6,406 nt of DNA from Candidatus Hydrogenedentota bacterium (lineage in GTDB: Bacteria; Hydrogenedentota; Hydrogenedentia; Hydrogenedentales; SLHB01): assembly GCA_003552765.1 (NCBI GenBank), contig PUOI01000037.1, positions 1 through 6,406 on the forward strand, read 5' to 3'. Positions 1 through 5,949 of this stretch are shown here, piece by piece. The notes below the pieces were generated by a model that was not told the DNA's origin, made no database searches, and was given only the letters and a program-made list of their open reading frames with translations. The translations under genes were made by a program, and so were the position numbers. Within the stretch, counting starts at the first letter, position 1. Each line of letters starts with the position of its first letter.

Positions 1-827
1 CCTTGCGGCGTATGGCCTCGTGGATCGAGGGCCACCATCGCGTGCCCTTCTTCGCCTTTGGCCGTCTTTCGGTGTTGGGGGATCCGATCCCGGAAGGGGG
101 AACGAACGGCATCTTCTACCCCTCTAGCGGGAACCCGAATCCGTCCCAGCGTTACGACAGCGCCCTGCGCGATCTCGATGGCGCCATTCGGAACATTGTG
201 CACGCCTTGCGCGCGAACGGGGTTCTTAACCATACCTACATCGTCATCGCCAGTACGCATGGCCAACTCGTTCATCAAGAGCCCACGGAAGGCGGCGGCG
301 TGCTGTCCGAGCCCACGTCGCGCATTCCGCTGGTGATTCACATCCCTGGGATGGAAGGCGAACGGCGCGAGGAGCTGGCCACGCCGGCCAACCTGGCGGC
401 CACCTTGTTGGACTTGGCGGATTGGGATTACGAAGGCGCCGGTCCGGTGGAACTTGCCCAGGCGAATCCGGGCGAGGGCGCCAACCCAGTAGCGGACGCC
501 GCCGTCTCTCTGTTGGCGCCGCGCCTGGATCTTCAGCCCATCACGGTGGCGGGGAATCCCTTGCGGGGCGCGTTGCGGTCGGACCGGTGGCGGTATGTTT
601 GGCAAAGCGAATGGCGCACGTTTGAAGAACCCTTCGAACCGCACGATGGCCGGACCGTTGGGCTATACGATTCCCACATCACGCAGGCCGATGTCTGGCG
701 GCGCGATCGCCACTGGCCCTTCCCCGAAGTCACGGCCGATCATCGCACCCGTCTTATTGAGACGCTTCACGCCCAGTACCAACAAGGCGTGGCATTGCGG
801 AGAATGCTGGAAGAGCAGGGCGAGTGA
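1..827 (+). CDS. Sulfatase-family protein, C-terminal part; probable pseudo-sulfatase
   Basis: This is the C-terminal ~274 residues of an alkaline-phosphatase/sulfatase-fold protein. It is open at the left edge: the reading frame has codons starting at base 3, and the true start lies upstream. The fold is recognised from a PFFAFGR strand, a helix like the family's D..I..++.AL...G, the strand-turn YIVIASTHG (family usual: TSDHG), the SRIPLVIHIPG strand (usual: TRVPLI...PG), an ATLLDLA helix, and RSDRWRYVW followed by GLYDS (usual: R...+YI...ELYDL). The stop is TGA at 825-827. By memory alignment, several active-site positions are altered: Asp of DHG is Thr (codon 255-257), the sulfate-binding Lys of K-G-x-L-Y-E is Gly, and the His of the PHxP motif is absent. 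The catalytic Cys/Ser region is outside the window, so loss of activity is inferred. Role unknown; a glycan-binding or scaffold role is possible. The next gene starts 105 bases downstream. Confidence 0.8.
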   Translation, partial: LRRMASWIEGHHRVPFFAFGRLSVLGDPIPEGGTNGIFYPSSGNPNPSQRYDSALRDLDGAIRNIVHALRANGVLNHTYIVIASTHGQLVHQEPTEGGGVLSEPTSRIPLVIHIPGMEGERREELATPANLAATLLDLADWDYEGAGPVELAQANPGEGANPVADAAVSLLAPRLDLQPITVAGNPLRGALRSDRWRYVWQSEWRTFEEPFEPHDGRTVGLYDSHITQADVWRRDRHWPFPEVTADHRTRLIETLHAQYQQGVALRRMLEEQGE

Positions 828-917
828 TAGTATTTGGGAGGCAAACGGCTTCTGGCGTTGAGCCGGGACAAGAGCAATGAACGGCTATGGGCGCAAAATA
901 TTTGACTCAACGATCGT

Positions 918-925
918 AAGGAGGT
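918..925 (+). promoter_or_regulatory. Shine-Dalgarno site supporting a GTG start
   Basis: AAGGAGGT lies 7 bases before the GTG at 933 and is a near-perfect match to the anti-Shine-Dalgarno. It fixes the start of the first aldo/keto reductase at a GTG codon and includes the twin-arginine leader in the protein. I see no clear sigma70 promoter in the 105 bases between the sulfatase stop and this start. TTGACT at 902-907 has no usable -10 partner, so read-through from upstream is plausible. Confidence 0.8.
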
Positions 926-932
926 AACAACG

Positions 933-1862
933 GTGACACATCGAATTGGCCGCAGGGAACTTCTGAAATCAGCGCTTGCCGCGACAGCAGCCACCGGGTT
1001 AGGCGGGCTGACGCTGGGCGGACAGTGGAACGCTCACGCCGCGGACAACGCCATGCCCAAGCGGCGGATGGGGAAGACGGGCTATGAAGTGAGCCTTCTC
1101 AGCTTGGGCGCGGGGTTGCCCCCAATCCGTCACGACGACGATCCCGAGGCCGCCGTGGAACTCATCAACCACGTCCTGGATGTGGGTATCAACTACATCG
1201 ATACGGCCCAAAGCTATGGCGTAAGTGAAATCAATCTCGGCGAGGTTATGAAGGACCGCCGCGAGGAAGTGTTCCTTGTGACCAAGAGCTACGAGGACAC
1301 CTACGATGAGGCGTTGCGTGCAACCGAGGAAAGCTTGGAGCGCTTGCAGACGGATTACCTCGATATGTGTAAGCATCACGCCGTGATGAGCATGGAAGAG
1401 TTGGACCAGATCGGCTCCTCGGACGGGGCATTGGCGGCGCTCGAACGATTGCGTGATGAAGGCGTGATCCGGCACATTGGCGTCACCAGCCATACCCCGG
1501 CCGTGATGACCGAGGCGTTGGAGCGGCATGATTTTGAGTGCGTGTTGATTCCAATCAACCCCGCTCACATGATTTATGGCGGGAGCTACGATCCCGGCGA
1601 CTTGGACGAGTTTCTCGCCAAAGCCGCCGAAAAGGATGTGGGCGTCATCGCCATGAAGGTGGTGAACAACGCCGACATCCTCAACCGGGGCCTTAGTATG
1701 GTGGAAGCCATGCGCTACGCCCTAAGCAAGGAAGCGGTGTGTTCGGCGTGCGTGGGAATGACGTCCATGGAAGAAGTCGATGAGAACGTCGAGATTGTAC
1801 GCAATTTCGAGCCGTTGTCCCCGGAAGAGTTGGAAGAACTCGAACACCGCGCCCAAGACTAA
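933..1862 (+). CDS. Tat-exported aldo/keto reductase (copy 1)
   Basis: A 309-residue aldo/keto reductase (AKR) with a GTG start. Residues 1-36 form a twin-arginine leader: GRRELLK at 6-12, an Ala/Gly-rich hydrophobic stretch at about 13-30, and a likely AHA|AD cleavage near residue 36. The TIM-barrel AKR domain starts with the family's RRMGKTGYEVS strand. The catalytic tetrad can be read as Asp90 (YIDTA), Tyr95 (QSYG), Lys118 (LVTKS) and His149 (DMCKHHAV). The C-terminal VGMTSMEEVDENV matches the family's NAD(P)-binding end (G...S.EE+.EN). Such enzymes interconvert carbonyls and alcohols with NAD(P)H. The substrate cannot be told; a sugar is inferred from the neighbours. Export by Tat would carry the folded enzyme, perhaps with bound cofactor. 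It is clearly paralogous to the gene at 2913-3845, sharing the stretches VMTEALERHDFECVLI and DVGVIAMKVVNN. One local difference is Cys146, where copy 2 has the usual Tyr of DLYQ. Confidence 0.92.
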   Translation: MTHRIGRRELLKSALAATAATGLGGLTLGGQWNAHAADNAMPKRRMGKTGYEVSLLSLGAGLPPIRHDDDPEAAVELINHVLDVGINYIDTAQSYGVSEINLGEVMKDRREEVFLVTKSYEDTYDEALRATEESLERLQTDYLDMCKHHAVMSMEELDQIGSSDGALAALERLRDEGVIRHIGVTSHTPAVMTEALERHDFECVLIPINPAHMIYGGSYDPGDLDEFLAKAAEKDVGVIAMKVVNNADILNRGLSMVEAMRYALSKEAVCSACVGMTSMEEVDENVEIVRNFEPLSPEELEELEHRAQD

Positions 1863-1872
1863 TGCCCAGTCC

Positions 1873-1914
1873 GTCCTGAAGGGACTGAAGCATTCGCTTC
1901 GGTCCCGCCAGGAC
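1873..1914. terminator. Hairpin between convergent genes, possible bidirectional terminator
   Basis: An inverted repeat lies 11 bases past the stop of the first reductase. The inner stem is 10 bp (1881-1890 with 1897-1906, one G-U pair) around the six-base loop CATTCG. An outer stem of 5 bp (GTCCT 1873-1877 with AGGAC 1910-1914) is separated by a small internal loop. It lies between two converging transcription units, the reductase on plus and HEPN-MNT on minus, where a shared terminator is expected. There is no real T-run on either side (only GGTTT on plus), so intrinsic termination may be weak. A second small hairpin, GGCGC-cttca-GCGCC, is at 1945-1959. Confidence 0.45.
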
Positions 1915-1969
1915 CGGTTTCGGGGGTGGCCTGTTACTCGCCACGGCGCCTTCAGCGCCTTACACGCCT

Positions 1970-2311
1970 CTACGAATCCGCTTCATCGAGGTCGAGCCGC
2001 GCGCCGTGGCGTAACACATACTGCGCGAAACTGGCCCGGGGCGGATTCTCCAAGAAAGCGGCGGGGAAGAGGTGGGCTTCGACGTCGAAGCCCGCCTCCT
2101 TCATCACCTGGGCCATGGCTTTGGCTCGCTCTTGCATGTCCCAGTTTTCGATGCCATCCATGAACGCGGCTAGGTCGATATCGCTGTCCGTGTTCGCCTT
2201 GCCCTCCACCTGAGAGCCGAAGAGATAGACAGCCCGGACAGGGGCCAGCGTGTTCAATGTCTTGGCCGCGAGTTGGGCCTTCCTCACAACGCGATCAGTG
2301 AGATCAACCAT
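1970..2311 (-). CDS. MNT-type minimal nucleotidyltransferase (putative antitoxin)
   Basis: A 113-residue protein of the MNT nucleotidyltransferase family (PF01909-like). The defining GSX10DXD motif is intact: Gly32-Ser33, ten residues, then Asp44-Ile-Asp46, in YLFGSQVEGKANTDSDIDLA. A third acidic ligand is probably Asp76 or Glu78 in GFDVEAHL. The C-terminal FLENPP...FAQYVLRHGARL is typical of the MntA-like group. In characterised HEPN-MNT pairs the MNT protein is the antitoxin and can modify the HEPN partner with AMP; whether it does so here is inference. The start is ATG at 2311, with GGAGG (plus-strand 2322-2326) ten bases upstream, inside the end of the HEPN gene. It overlaps the HEPN gene by 28 bases, so the two are co-transcribed and probably translationally coupled. 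The stop is TAG at 1970-1972. Cytoplasmic; no signal or membrane segment. Confidence 0.9.
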   Translation of the reverse strand: MVDLTDRVVRKAQLAAKTLNTLAPVRAVYLFGSQVEGKANTDSDIDLAAFMDGIENWDMQERAKAMAQVMKEAGFDVEAHLFPAAFLENPPRASFAQYVLRHGARLDLDEADS

Positions 2312-2727
2312 CGGACAGATTCCTCCGTTTTGACCAACACTTCCGAAGCCGAGTCGTGCGTTGTGTTGGGAATGAACTGGCCCATCTCTTCGGGATAACG
2401 GGACTGGACATAATAGGCGGATAGCTCCCCAAACAGATCGAGTTGATCAGCGTTCAATGTAAGTTCCGCCCGTTTGGAAAGACTCAACAAATTATGAATA
2501 CGCGGCGGCATCTCCCCGGTGTTCTGGGCGATTACTCCTTTCAGGGCCTTTTCCACGGCTTGTTGACAGCAAAATAAAACGTAGATGTACCTACCGCTTT
2601 CCAACATGGCGCGAGCGGTCTCTAGATCGTAGCGTGCCTGTTCGGCCCACTGTTTTGGGATGGATTCGCTCAATGGTCTTTCCTGCCACGCCGCGCCAAT
2701 CGCGGGGCGCTTTTGGGGCTCCGGCAT
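2284..2727 (-). CDS. HEPN-domain protein (putative toxin of HEPN-MNT pair)
   Basis: A 147-residue, mostly helical HEPN protein (PF05168-like). Family signs in order are WAEQARYDLETARAML (27-42), Y..VLFCCQQAVEKALKGVIA (48-67), PPRIHNLLSL (75-84) and AYYVQSRYPEE (104-114). It is the first gene of a two-gene minus-strand operon, overlapping the MNT gene by 28 bases. Well-studied HEPN toxins are RNases using an Rx4-6H motif such as RX4HXY. I cannot find that motif here, so RNase activity is uncertain and the protein may act by binding nucleotides or by another route. ATG at 2727 has no clear ribosome binding site. An alternative TTG start at 2673 (residue 19) is preceded by AGGAAAG and would begin the protein close to the domain edge. 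No signal peptide or membrane segment is seen. Confidence 0.85.
   Translation of the reverse strand: MPEPQKRPAIGAAWQERPLSESIPKQWAEQARYDLETARAMLESGRYIYVLFCCQQAVEKALKGVIAQNTGEMPPRIHNLLSLSKRAELTLNADQLDLFGELSAYYVQSRYPEEMGQFIPNTTHDSASEVLVKTEESVRWLISLIAL
2322..2326 (-). promoter_or_regulatory. Shine-Dalgarno site for the MNT gene inside the HEPN gene
   Basis: On the minus strand GGAGG lies ten bases before the MNT ATG and within the last codons of the HEPN gene. This supports the 28-base overlap and translational coupling, a common way to keep antitoxin and toxin levels linked. Confidence 0.65.
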
Positions 2728-2789
2728 TTTACCCGGATAGAGTACTCGCGGACGGCCCCCGGTTCAACGTGCATCTTTGCGCCCGTGAG

Positions 2790-2819
2790 TTGACAGTTCC
2801 GCCTTCGGAAGTGGATAGT
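2790..2819 (+). promoter_or_regulatory. Sigma70-like promoter with internal inverted repeat
   Basis: TTGACA (2790-2795) is a perfect -35 box. GATAGT (2814-2819, 4 of 6 to TATAAT) follows after 18 bases. An alternative TATGAT at 2826-2831 has no good -35. It would give a leader of roughly 85-90 bases before the second reductase at 2913 and could drive that gene and the two beta-helix genes. An imperfect inverted repeat, CA-g-TTCCG-cctt-CGGAA-g-TG (2794-2813), fills the spacer and is well placed for an operator. The same AT-rich patch reads TATACT (2822-2817) and TATCAT (2832-2827) on the minus strand, so it may also carry the HEPN-MNT promoter, though no good minus-strand -35 is seen. Confidence 0.45.
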
Positions 2820-2912
2820 ATACGATATGATAGCCGCAAGGCATCGAACCGGAAAATCACAGCGGTGTCTCCATGAAGGGACGCTTGAACGTAACGATGG
2901 AGGGTAGCAATT

Positions 2913-3845
2913 ATGGATCGCCAGATAGGCCGCAGGGCGTTGTTGAAGTCGGCGCTAGCCGCGACGGCGGCGTCGGGATTGGGGCGGTACGCCGTGGGTG
3001 GAATGCGGGATGCGTTCGCTTCCGAGAACGCCATGCCCACGCGCCGCTTGGGCAAGACCGAACACGAGGTTAGCACGTTCAGTCTCGGGGGCGTGTCGAC
3101 GATGAGCCGGGAGGGTGAGCGCGACGCCGCGTTGGAGATTATCAATCACGCCCTGGATCTGGGTGTCAACTATATTGACACGGCGGCGGACTATGGCGCC
3201 GGTGTGAGCGAAACCCACCTTGGCGAGGTCATGAAGGATCGCCGGGACGAGGTGTTTCTGGCGACCAAGGCCCACGTCTATGACTACGATGGCGTGATGC
3301 GCATGTGCGAGGAGAGCTTGGAGCGGCTCCAGACGGATTACGTGGATCTGTATCAGCATCACCGGGTTCAGGACATTGAGTTACTGGATCGGATTGCCCA
3401 GCCCGATGGCGCCCTGCCGGCGTTCGAGCGCCTTCGCGACGAGGGCGTGGTGCGTCACATTGGCATCACCAGCCACACGCCCCACGTGATGACCGAGGCG
3501 CTGGAACGGCATGACTTCGAGTGTGTGCTGATTACGATTAATCCGGCCCATATGGTGTATGGAACGCCCTACAACGCGGACGACTTGACCACCTTCCTCG
3601 CCACGGCCGCCGAGAAGGACGTTGGCGTCATCGCCATGAAGGTCGTGAACAACGGCGACATCCTTGCGCGCGGACTGACCGCGGAAGAGGCCATCCACTA
3701 CGCCCTGAGCCGCCAAGCTGTTTCGACCGCATGTCTGGGCATCACGGAGGTGAACCAGCTCGACGAGAATGTTGCCGCCGCGCACACGTTTCAGCAGTTG
3801 TCCGAGGGCGAACTGGAGGAACTGGAGCAGCGCGTCCAAGACTAA
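2913..3845 (+). CDS. Tat-exported aldo/keto reductase (copy 2)
   Basis: A 310-residue paralogue of the reductase at 933-1862. The ATG start is supported by GGAGG at 2899-2903, nine bases upstream. The twin-arginine leader has GRRALLK at residues 6-12, a short Ala-rich hydrophobic stretch, and a likely AFA|SE cleavage near residue 36. The AKR tetrad can be read as Asp89 (YIDTA), Tyr94 (ADYG), Lys119 (LATKA) and His150 (DLYQHHRV). The C-terminal LGITEVNQLDENV corresponds to the cofactor-binding end. The substrate is unknown; a periplasmic sugar or sugar-derived carbonyl is inferred from context. The leader repeats copy 1 almost residue for residue (LLKSALAATAA in both) and the proteins align end to end, ending in ..RAQD and ..RVQD. 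The insertion site of HEPN-MNT separates the copies. A beta-helix gene follows 100 bases downstream on the same strand, probably in the same transcript. Confidence 0.92.
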   Translation: MDRQIGRRALLKSALAATAASGLGRYAVGGMRDAFASENAMPTRRLGKTEHEVSTFSLGGVSTMSREGERDAALEIINHALDLGVNYIDTAADYGAGVSETHLGEVMKDRRDEVFLATKAHVYDYDGVMRMCEESLERLQTDYVDLYQHHRVQDIELLDRIAQPDGALPAFERLRDEGVVRHIGITSHTPHVMTEALERHDFECVLITINPAHMVYGTPYNADDLTTFLATAAEKDVGVIAMKVVNNGDILARGLTAEEAIHYALSRQAVSTACLGITEVNQLDENVAAAHTFQQLSEGELEELEQRVQD

Positions 3846-3934
3846 TCGCTGGGCCTGGACGGAAGCGTAGCGTGTAATCCGCTCTCCTATCGATAGATCG
3901 TGTTTGACCGCCCGAACGGGAAACGAACAGCGGA

Positions 3935-3940
3935 AGGAGG
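3935..3940 (+). promoter_or_regulatory. Shine-Dalgarno site fixing the beta-helix gene start
   Basis: AGGAGG lies five bases before the ATG at 3946. The frame is open back to a TTG at 3904, but that codon has no ribosome binding site, and starting there would put 14 charged residues before the signal peptide. The ATG at 3946 is therefore chosen. Confidence 0.8.
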
Positions 3941-3945
3941 TTGCG

Positions 3946-5847
3946 ATGAAGTGGACGGCGGGATGGATAACGGCAATGGCGCTGGCGTTGTGCGCTGTGG
4001 CAAGCGTCGGCGCGGAAGCGGAAGAGACGGTTGTGTATGTCGCCCCCGACGGCGATGACGCGCACCCCGGTACGGAAGACGAGCCTCTGGCGGGCTTGCA
4101 GGCGGCGCGGGAAACGGTTCGCGCATTGCTCGCGGAGGACGATGCGCAATCCATTGAAGTGCGCTTGGCCGATGGCGTGTACCGCATCGAAGAGCCGCTC
4201 GAATTCGCTCTGGAAGACAGCCCGGCGGAAGGGCATACCGTGACATGGACGGCCGCTCCGGGCGCGGAGCCTATCCTCAGTGGTGGACAGCGCATCACCG
4301 GCTGGGAGCCCGCGGAAGATGGCTTATGGCGGGCGGAGCTTCCTGAGGTGGCGGGAGGGGATTGGTATTTTCGCGACCTGTTCGTGCGGAGTCCGGAGGC
4401 GGCCCAATTTGAGCGCCGCTACCGGCCTTCGCGCGGCCTGTTTGTGGTAGCCGGTCTTACCGATGCGCCCCGTGAGGATCCGGACGGCCCCCCAACGCAC
4501 CGGAACTCCCAGCGGGAGTTCTACTTCCATGAAGGCGACATCGAGCAGTGGGAGAATTTCGATGATGTAGAGCTTGTGGTGCTCCATGATTGGAGCGCCG
4601 GCCGCATGACCATCGAAGAGATCGACTTTGATCAGCAGATCGTTCGCCTGACGGATTACCCCCATTACCGGATCGGTCATTGGTACCCTGACGAGCGGAA
4701 CCCTTACTTGGTGGAGAACATCAAAGAAGACTTGGGTGAGCCCGGCGAATGGTATCTTGACCGCTCCGCCGGCGCTTTGTATTACCATCCACTCGAGGGC
4801 GAGGATATGGATGCGCTGGACGCCGTGGCCCCGCGTCAGGAACGCCTGATGCGCATCAGTGGGGACGCCGAAGAGCAGGAGTTTGTGGAGCGCCTTCACT
4901 TTCGCGGGCTTACCTTCGCCCATACCTCGTGGGAAACCGCTCCCCACCGGTACGCGGAACGCCATGGGCGCAGGTGCCAACAGGGTTTTGTAAGCATGCC
5001 CTCGGCCATTGAAGTGGAGTGGGCCCGGGACTGCGTGTTTGAACGAAACACCATGGCGCACCTCGGGTCCTACGCTATCCGGCTGGGCGAGGGGTGTCAC
5101 GACAATCACATCGTGGGCAACCGCATCTTTGACTGCGGAACCGGGGGGGTGATGGTGGGCGTTTTTGACCAAGCCTCGGAACCACCCGTAACACCCACCG
5201 GCAACCGGGTGGAGAGCAACCTTGTCTCCGATACGGGGCTCGTCCATTATTCTGGGCATGGGATTTGGGCCGGGATCGCAGCTGATACAGCTGTCCGCCA
5301 TAACACCGTGCGCCGGACGCTCTACTCGCCCGTTTCGGTGGGATGGTCGTGGAATGAGGACGAGACGGCATGCCGGGACAACCTCATCGAGTATAACCAC
5401 ATCCACGACGGCATGTTGCTGCTCGATCATGGCGGGATGATTTATACGTTGGGCTATCAGCCGGGAACTGTCCTGCGCGGCAATCTCATTCACGACGCCC
5501 ACCGCACCATGCTGCACGGCCCTATCGAGCGCCCCGAATGGACGGGTGCGGCTCTGAAGCTGGACGATGGCAGCAAGGGATTCCTATTGGAAGAGAACAT
5601 CTTCTACGACACGCCGAGTCCGCCGGACCTTTACGAAGAATACCCAGGCCTAGTGTCTGGTACGGCCGATCCTGAAGATGAACTGTTTACGTTTCGGAAC
5701 AACTACTATGGGATTGCGCCGGGAGACGAAGGGTTTCCGGAAGAATTGGCCGATCCAGCAGGTCCAGAGCCATCTTACAAAGACATTCTGGAGCGGCCCG
5801 CCGAAGCGCCCACGCCGCCCATCCTCGAAATGACGATGCCGGATTGA
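3946..5847 (+). CDS. Secreted right-handed parallel beta-helix protein (GH141-like)
   Basis: A 633-residue exported protein. Residues 1-23 are a Sec signal peptide (hydrophobic AMALALCAVA, cleavage near SVGA|EA; LALC is a poor lipobox). Residues ~29-86 are the N-terminal strand-helix unit typical of secreted beta-helix proteins (VYVAPDGDDAHPGT...DEPLAGLQAARETV, then VRLADGVYRIEEPLEF). Then come LSGGQRITGW (111-120), DWYFRDLFV (139-147) and EWYLDRSAGALYYHP (268-282). From ~315 to ~590 are beta-helix coils with repeated N-x-[IVL] turns: GNRI, SNLVSDTG, HNTV, YNHIHD, GNLIHDA, ENIFYD. Conserved acidic sites LLLDHGGMIY (D494) and LKLDDGS (D540, D541) are catalytic candidates by analogy only. The layout resembles glycoside hydrolase family 141 and related pectate-lyase-fold proteins, so it probably acts on an extracellular or periplasmic polysaccharide. 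Activity is unproven. The usual substrate-domain motif FVDGER is altered to FVRSPEAA. The next gene is a paralogue 102 bases downstream. Confidence 0.87.
   Translation: MKWTAGWITAMALALCAVASVGAEAEETVVYVAPDGDDAHPGTEDEPLAGLQAARETVRALLAEDDAQSIEVRLADGVYRIEEPLEFALEDSPAEGHTVTWTAAPGAEPILSGGQRITGWEPAEDGLWRAELPEVAGGDWYFRDLFVRSPEAAQFERRYRPSRGLFVVAGLTDAPREDPDGPPTHRNSQREFYFHEGDIEQWENFDDVELVVLHDWSAGRMTIEEIDFDQQIVRLTDYPHYRIGHWYPDERNPYLVENIKEDLGEPGEWYLDRSAGALYYHPLEGEDMDALDAVAPRQERLMRISGDAEEQEFVERLHFRGLTFAHTSWETAPHRYAERHGRRCQQGFVSMPSAIEVEWARDCVFERNTMAHLGSYAIRLGEGCHDNHIVGNRIFDCGTGGVMVGVFDQASEPPVTPTGNRVESNLVSDTGLVHYSGHGIWAGIAADTAVRHNTVRRTLYSPVSVGWSWNEDETACRDNLIEYNHIHDGMLLLDHGGMIYTLGYQPGTVLRGNLIHDAHRTMLHGPIERPEWTGAALKLDDGSKGFLLEENIFYDTPSPPDLYEEYPGLVSGTADPEDELFTFRNNYYGIAPGDEGFPEELADPAGPEPSYKDILERPAEAPTPPILEMTMPD
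4142..4190 (+). repeat. Near-identical 49-base segment shared with 6143-6191
   Basis: These 49 bases match 6143-6191 with one mismatch (G4167 against A6168, a synonymous Leu TTG/TTA change). They encode AQSIEVRLADGVYRI in both beta-helix paralogues. Sequence on either side differs much more, including amino acid changes. This indicates recent local duplication with patchy gene conversion, or strong constraint. Confidence 0.8.
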
Positions 5848-5862
5848 CGAATGCCGTGGTTA

Positions 5863-5892
5863 TGCGCGCCCAGTGAACCGCGCGTGCGCGCA
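5863..5892 (+). terminator. GC-rich inverted repeat after the first beta-helix gene
   Basis: TGCGCGC (5863-5869) pairs with GCGCGCA (5886-5892) around a 16-base loop, 15 bases past the TGA stop. No T-run follows. It may slow or partly end transcription between the two beta-helix genes or protect the upstream message, but could be a chance GC-rich repeat. Confidence 0.25.
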
Positions 5893-5949
5893 GGGTGATA
5901 TAGACAACATTCGTGTGATCCATGATCATGTAGGAAAGGAGAAAGCCCA

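Noticed and set aside
2284..2727. Foreign base composition of the HEPN-MNT insertion
   Set aside because: A hand count gave 93 of 180 G+C at 2461-2640 against 99 of 180 at 1141-1320 in the first reductase. The difference is too small to support transfer.
2873..3073. 66-codon plus-strand frame overlapping the start of the second reductase
   Set aside because: No ribosome binding site advantage and no recognisable features; it overlaps the Tat leader of the reductase in another frame.
3887..3896. Perfect 10-base palindrome CTATCGATAG before the first beta-helix gene
   Set aside because: Perfect 10-base palindromes are expected about six times by chance in a window of this size, and it is not repeated before the second copy.
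3381..4298. 305-codon minus-strand frame spanning the second reductase and the first beta-helix gene, similar in part to a minus-strand frame at 5775-6341
   Set aside because: The similarity between these two antisense frames simply mirrors the paralogy of the two beta-helix genes on the plus strand.
4324..5517. 397-codon open frame on the minus strand opposite the beta-helix gene
   Set aside because: Lies wholly antisense to a clear gene with a signal peptide and family motifs; no recognisable domain. Long antisense frames are expected from the codon bias of GC-rich genes.
5901..5930. TAGACA with GATCAT after 17 bases, overlapping the palindrome CATGATCATG, as a promoter for the second beta-helix gene
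   Set aside because: Weak -10 match, and transcription would begin within a few bases of the ribosome binding site. Kept only as a possibility.
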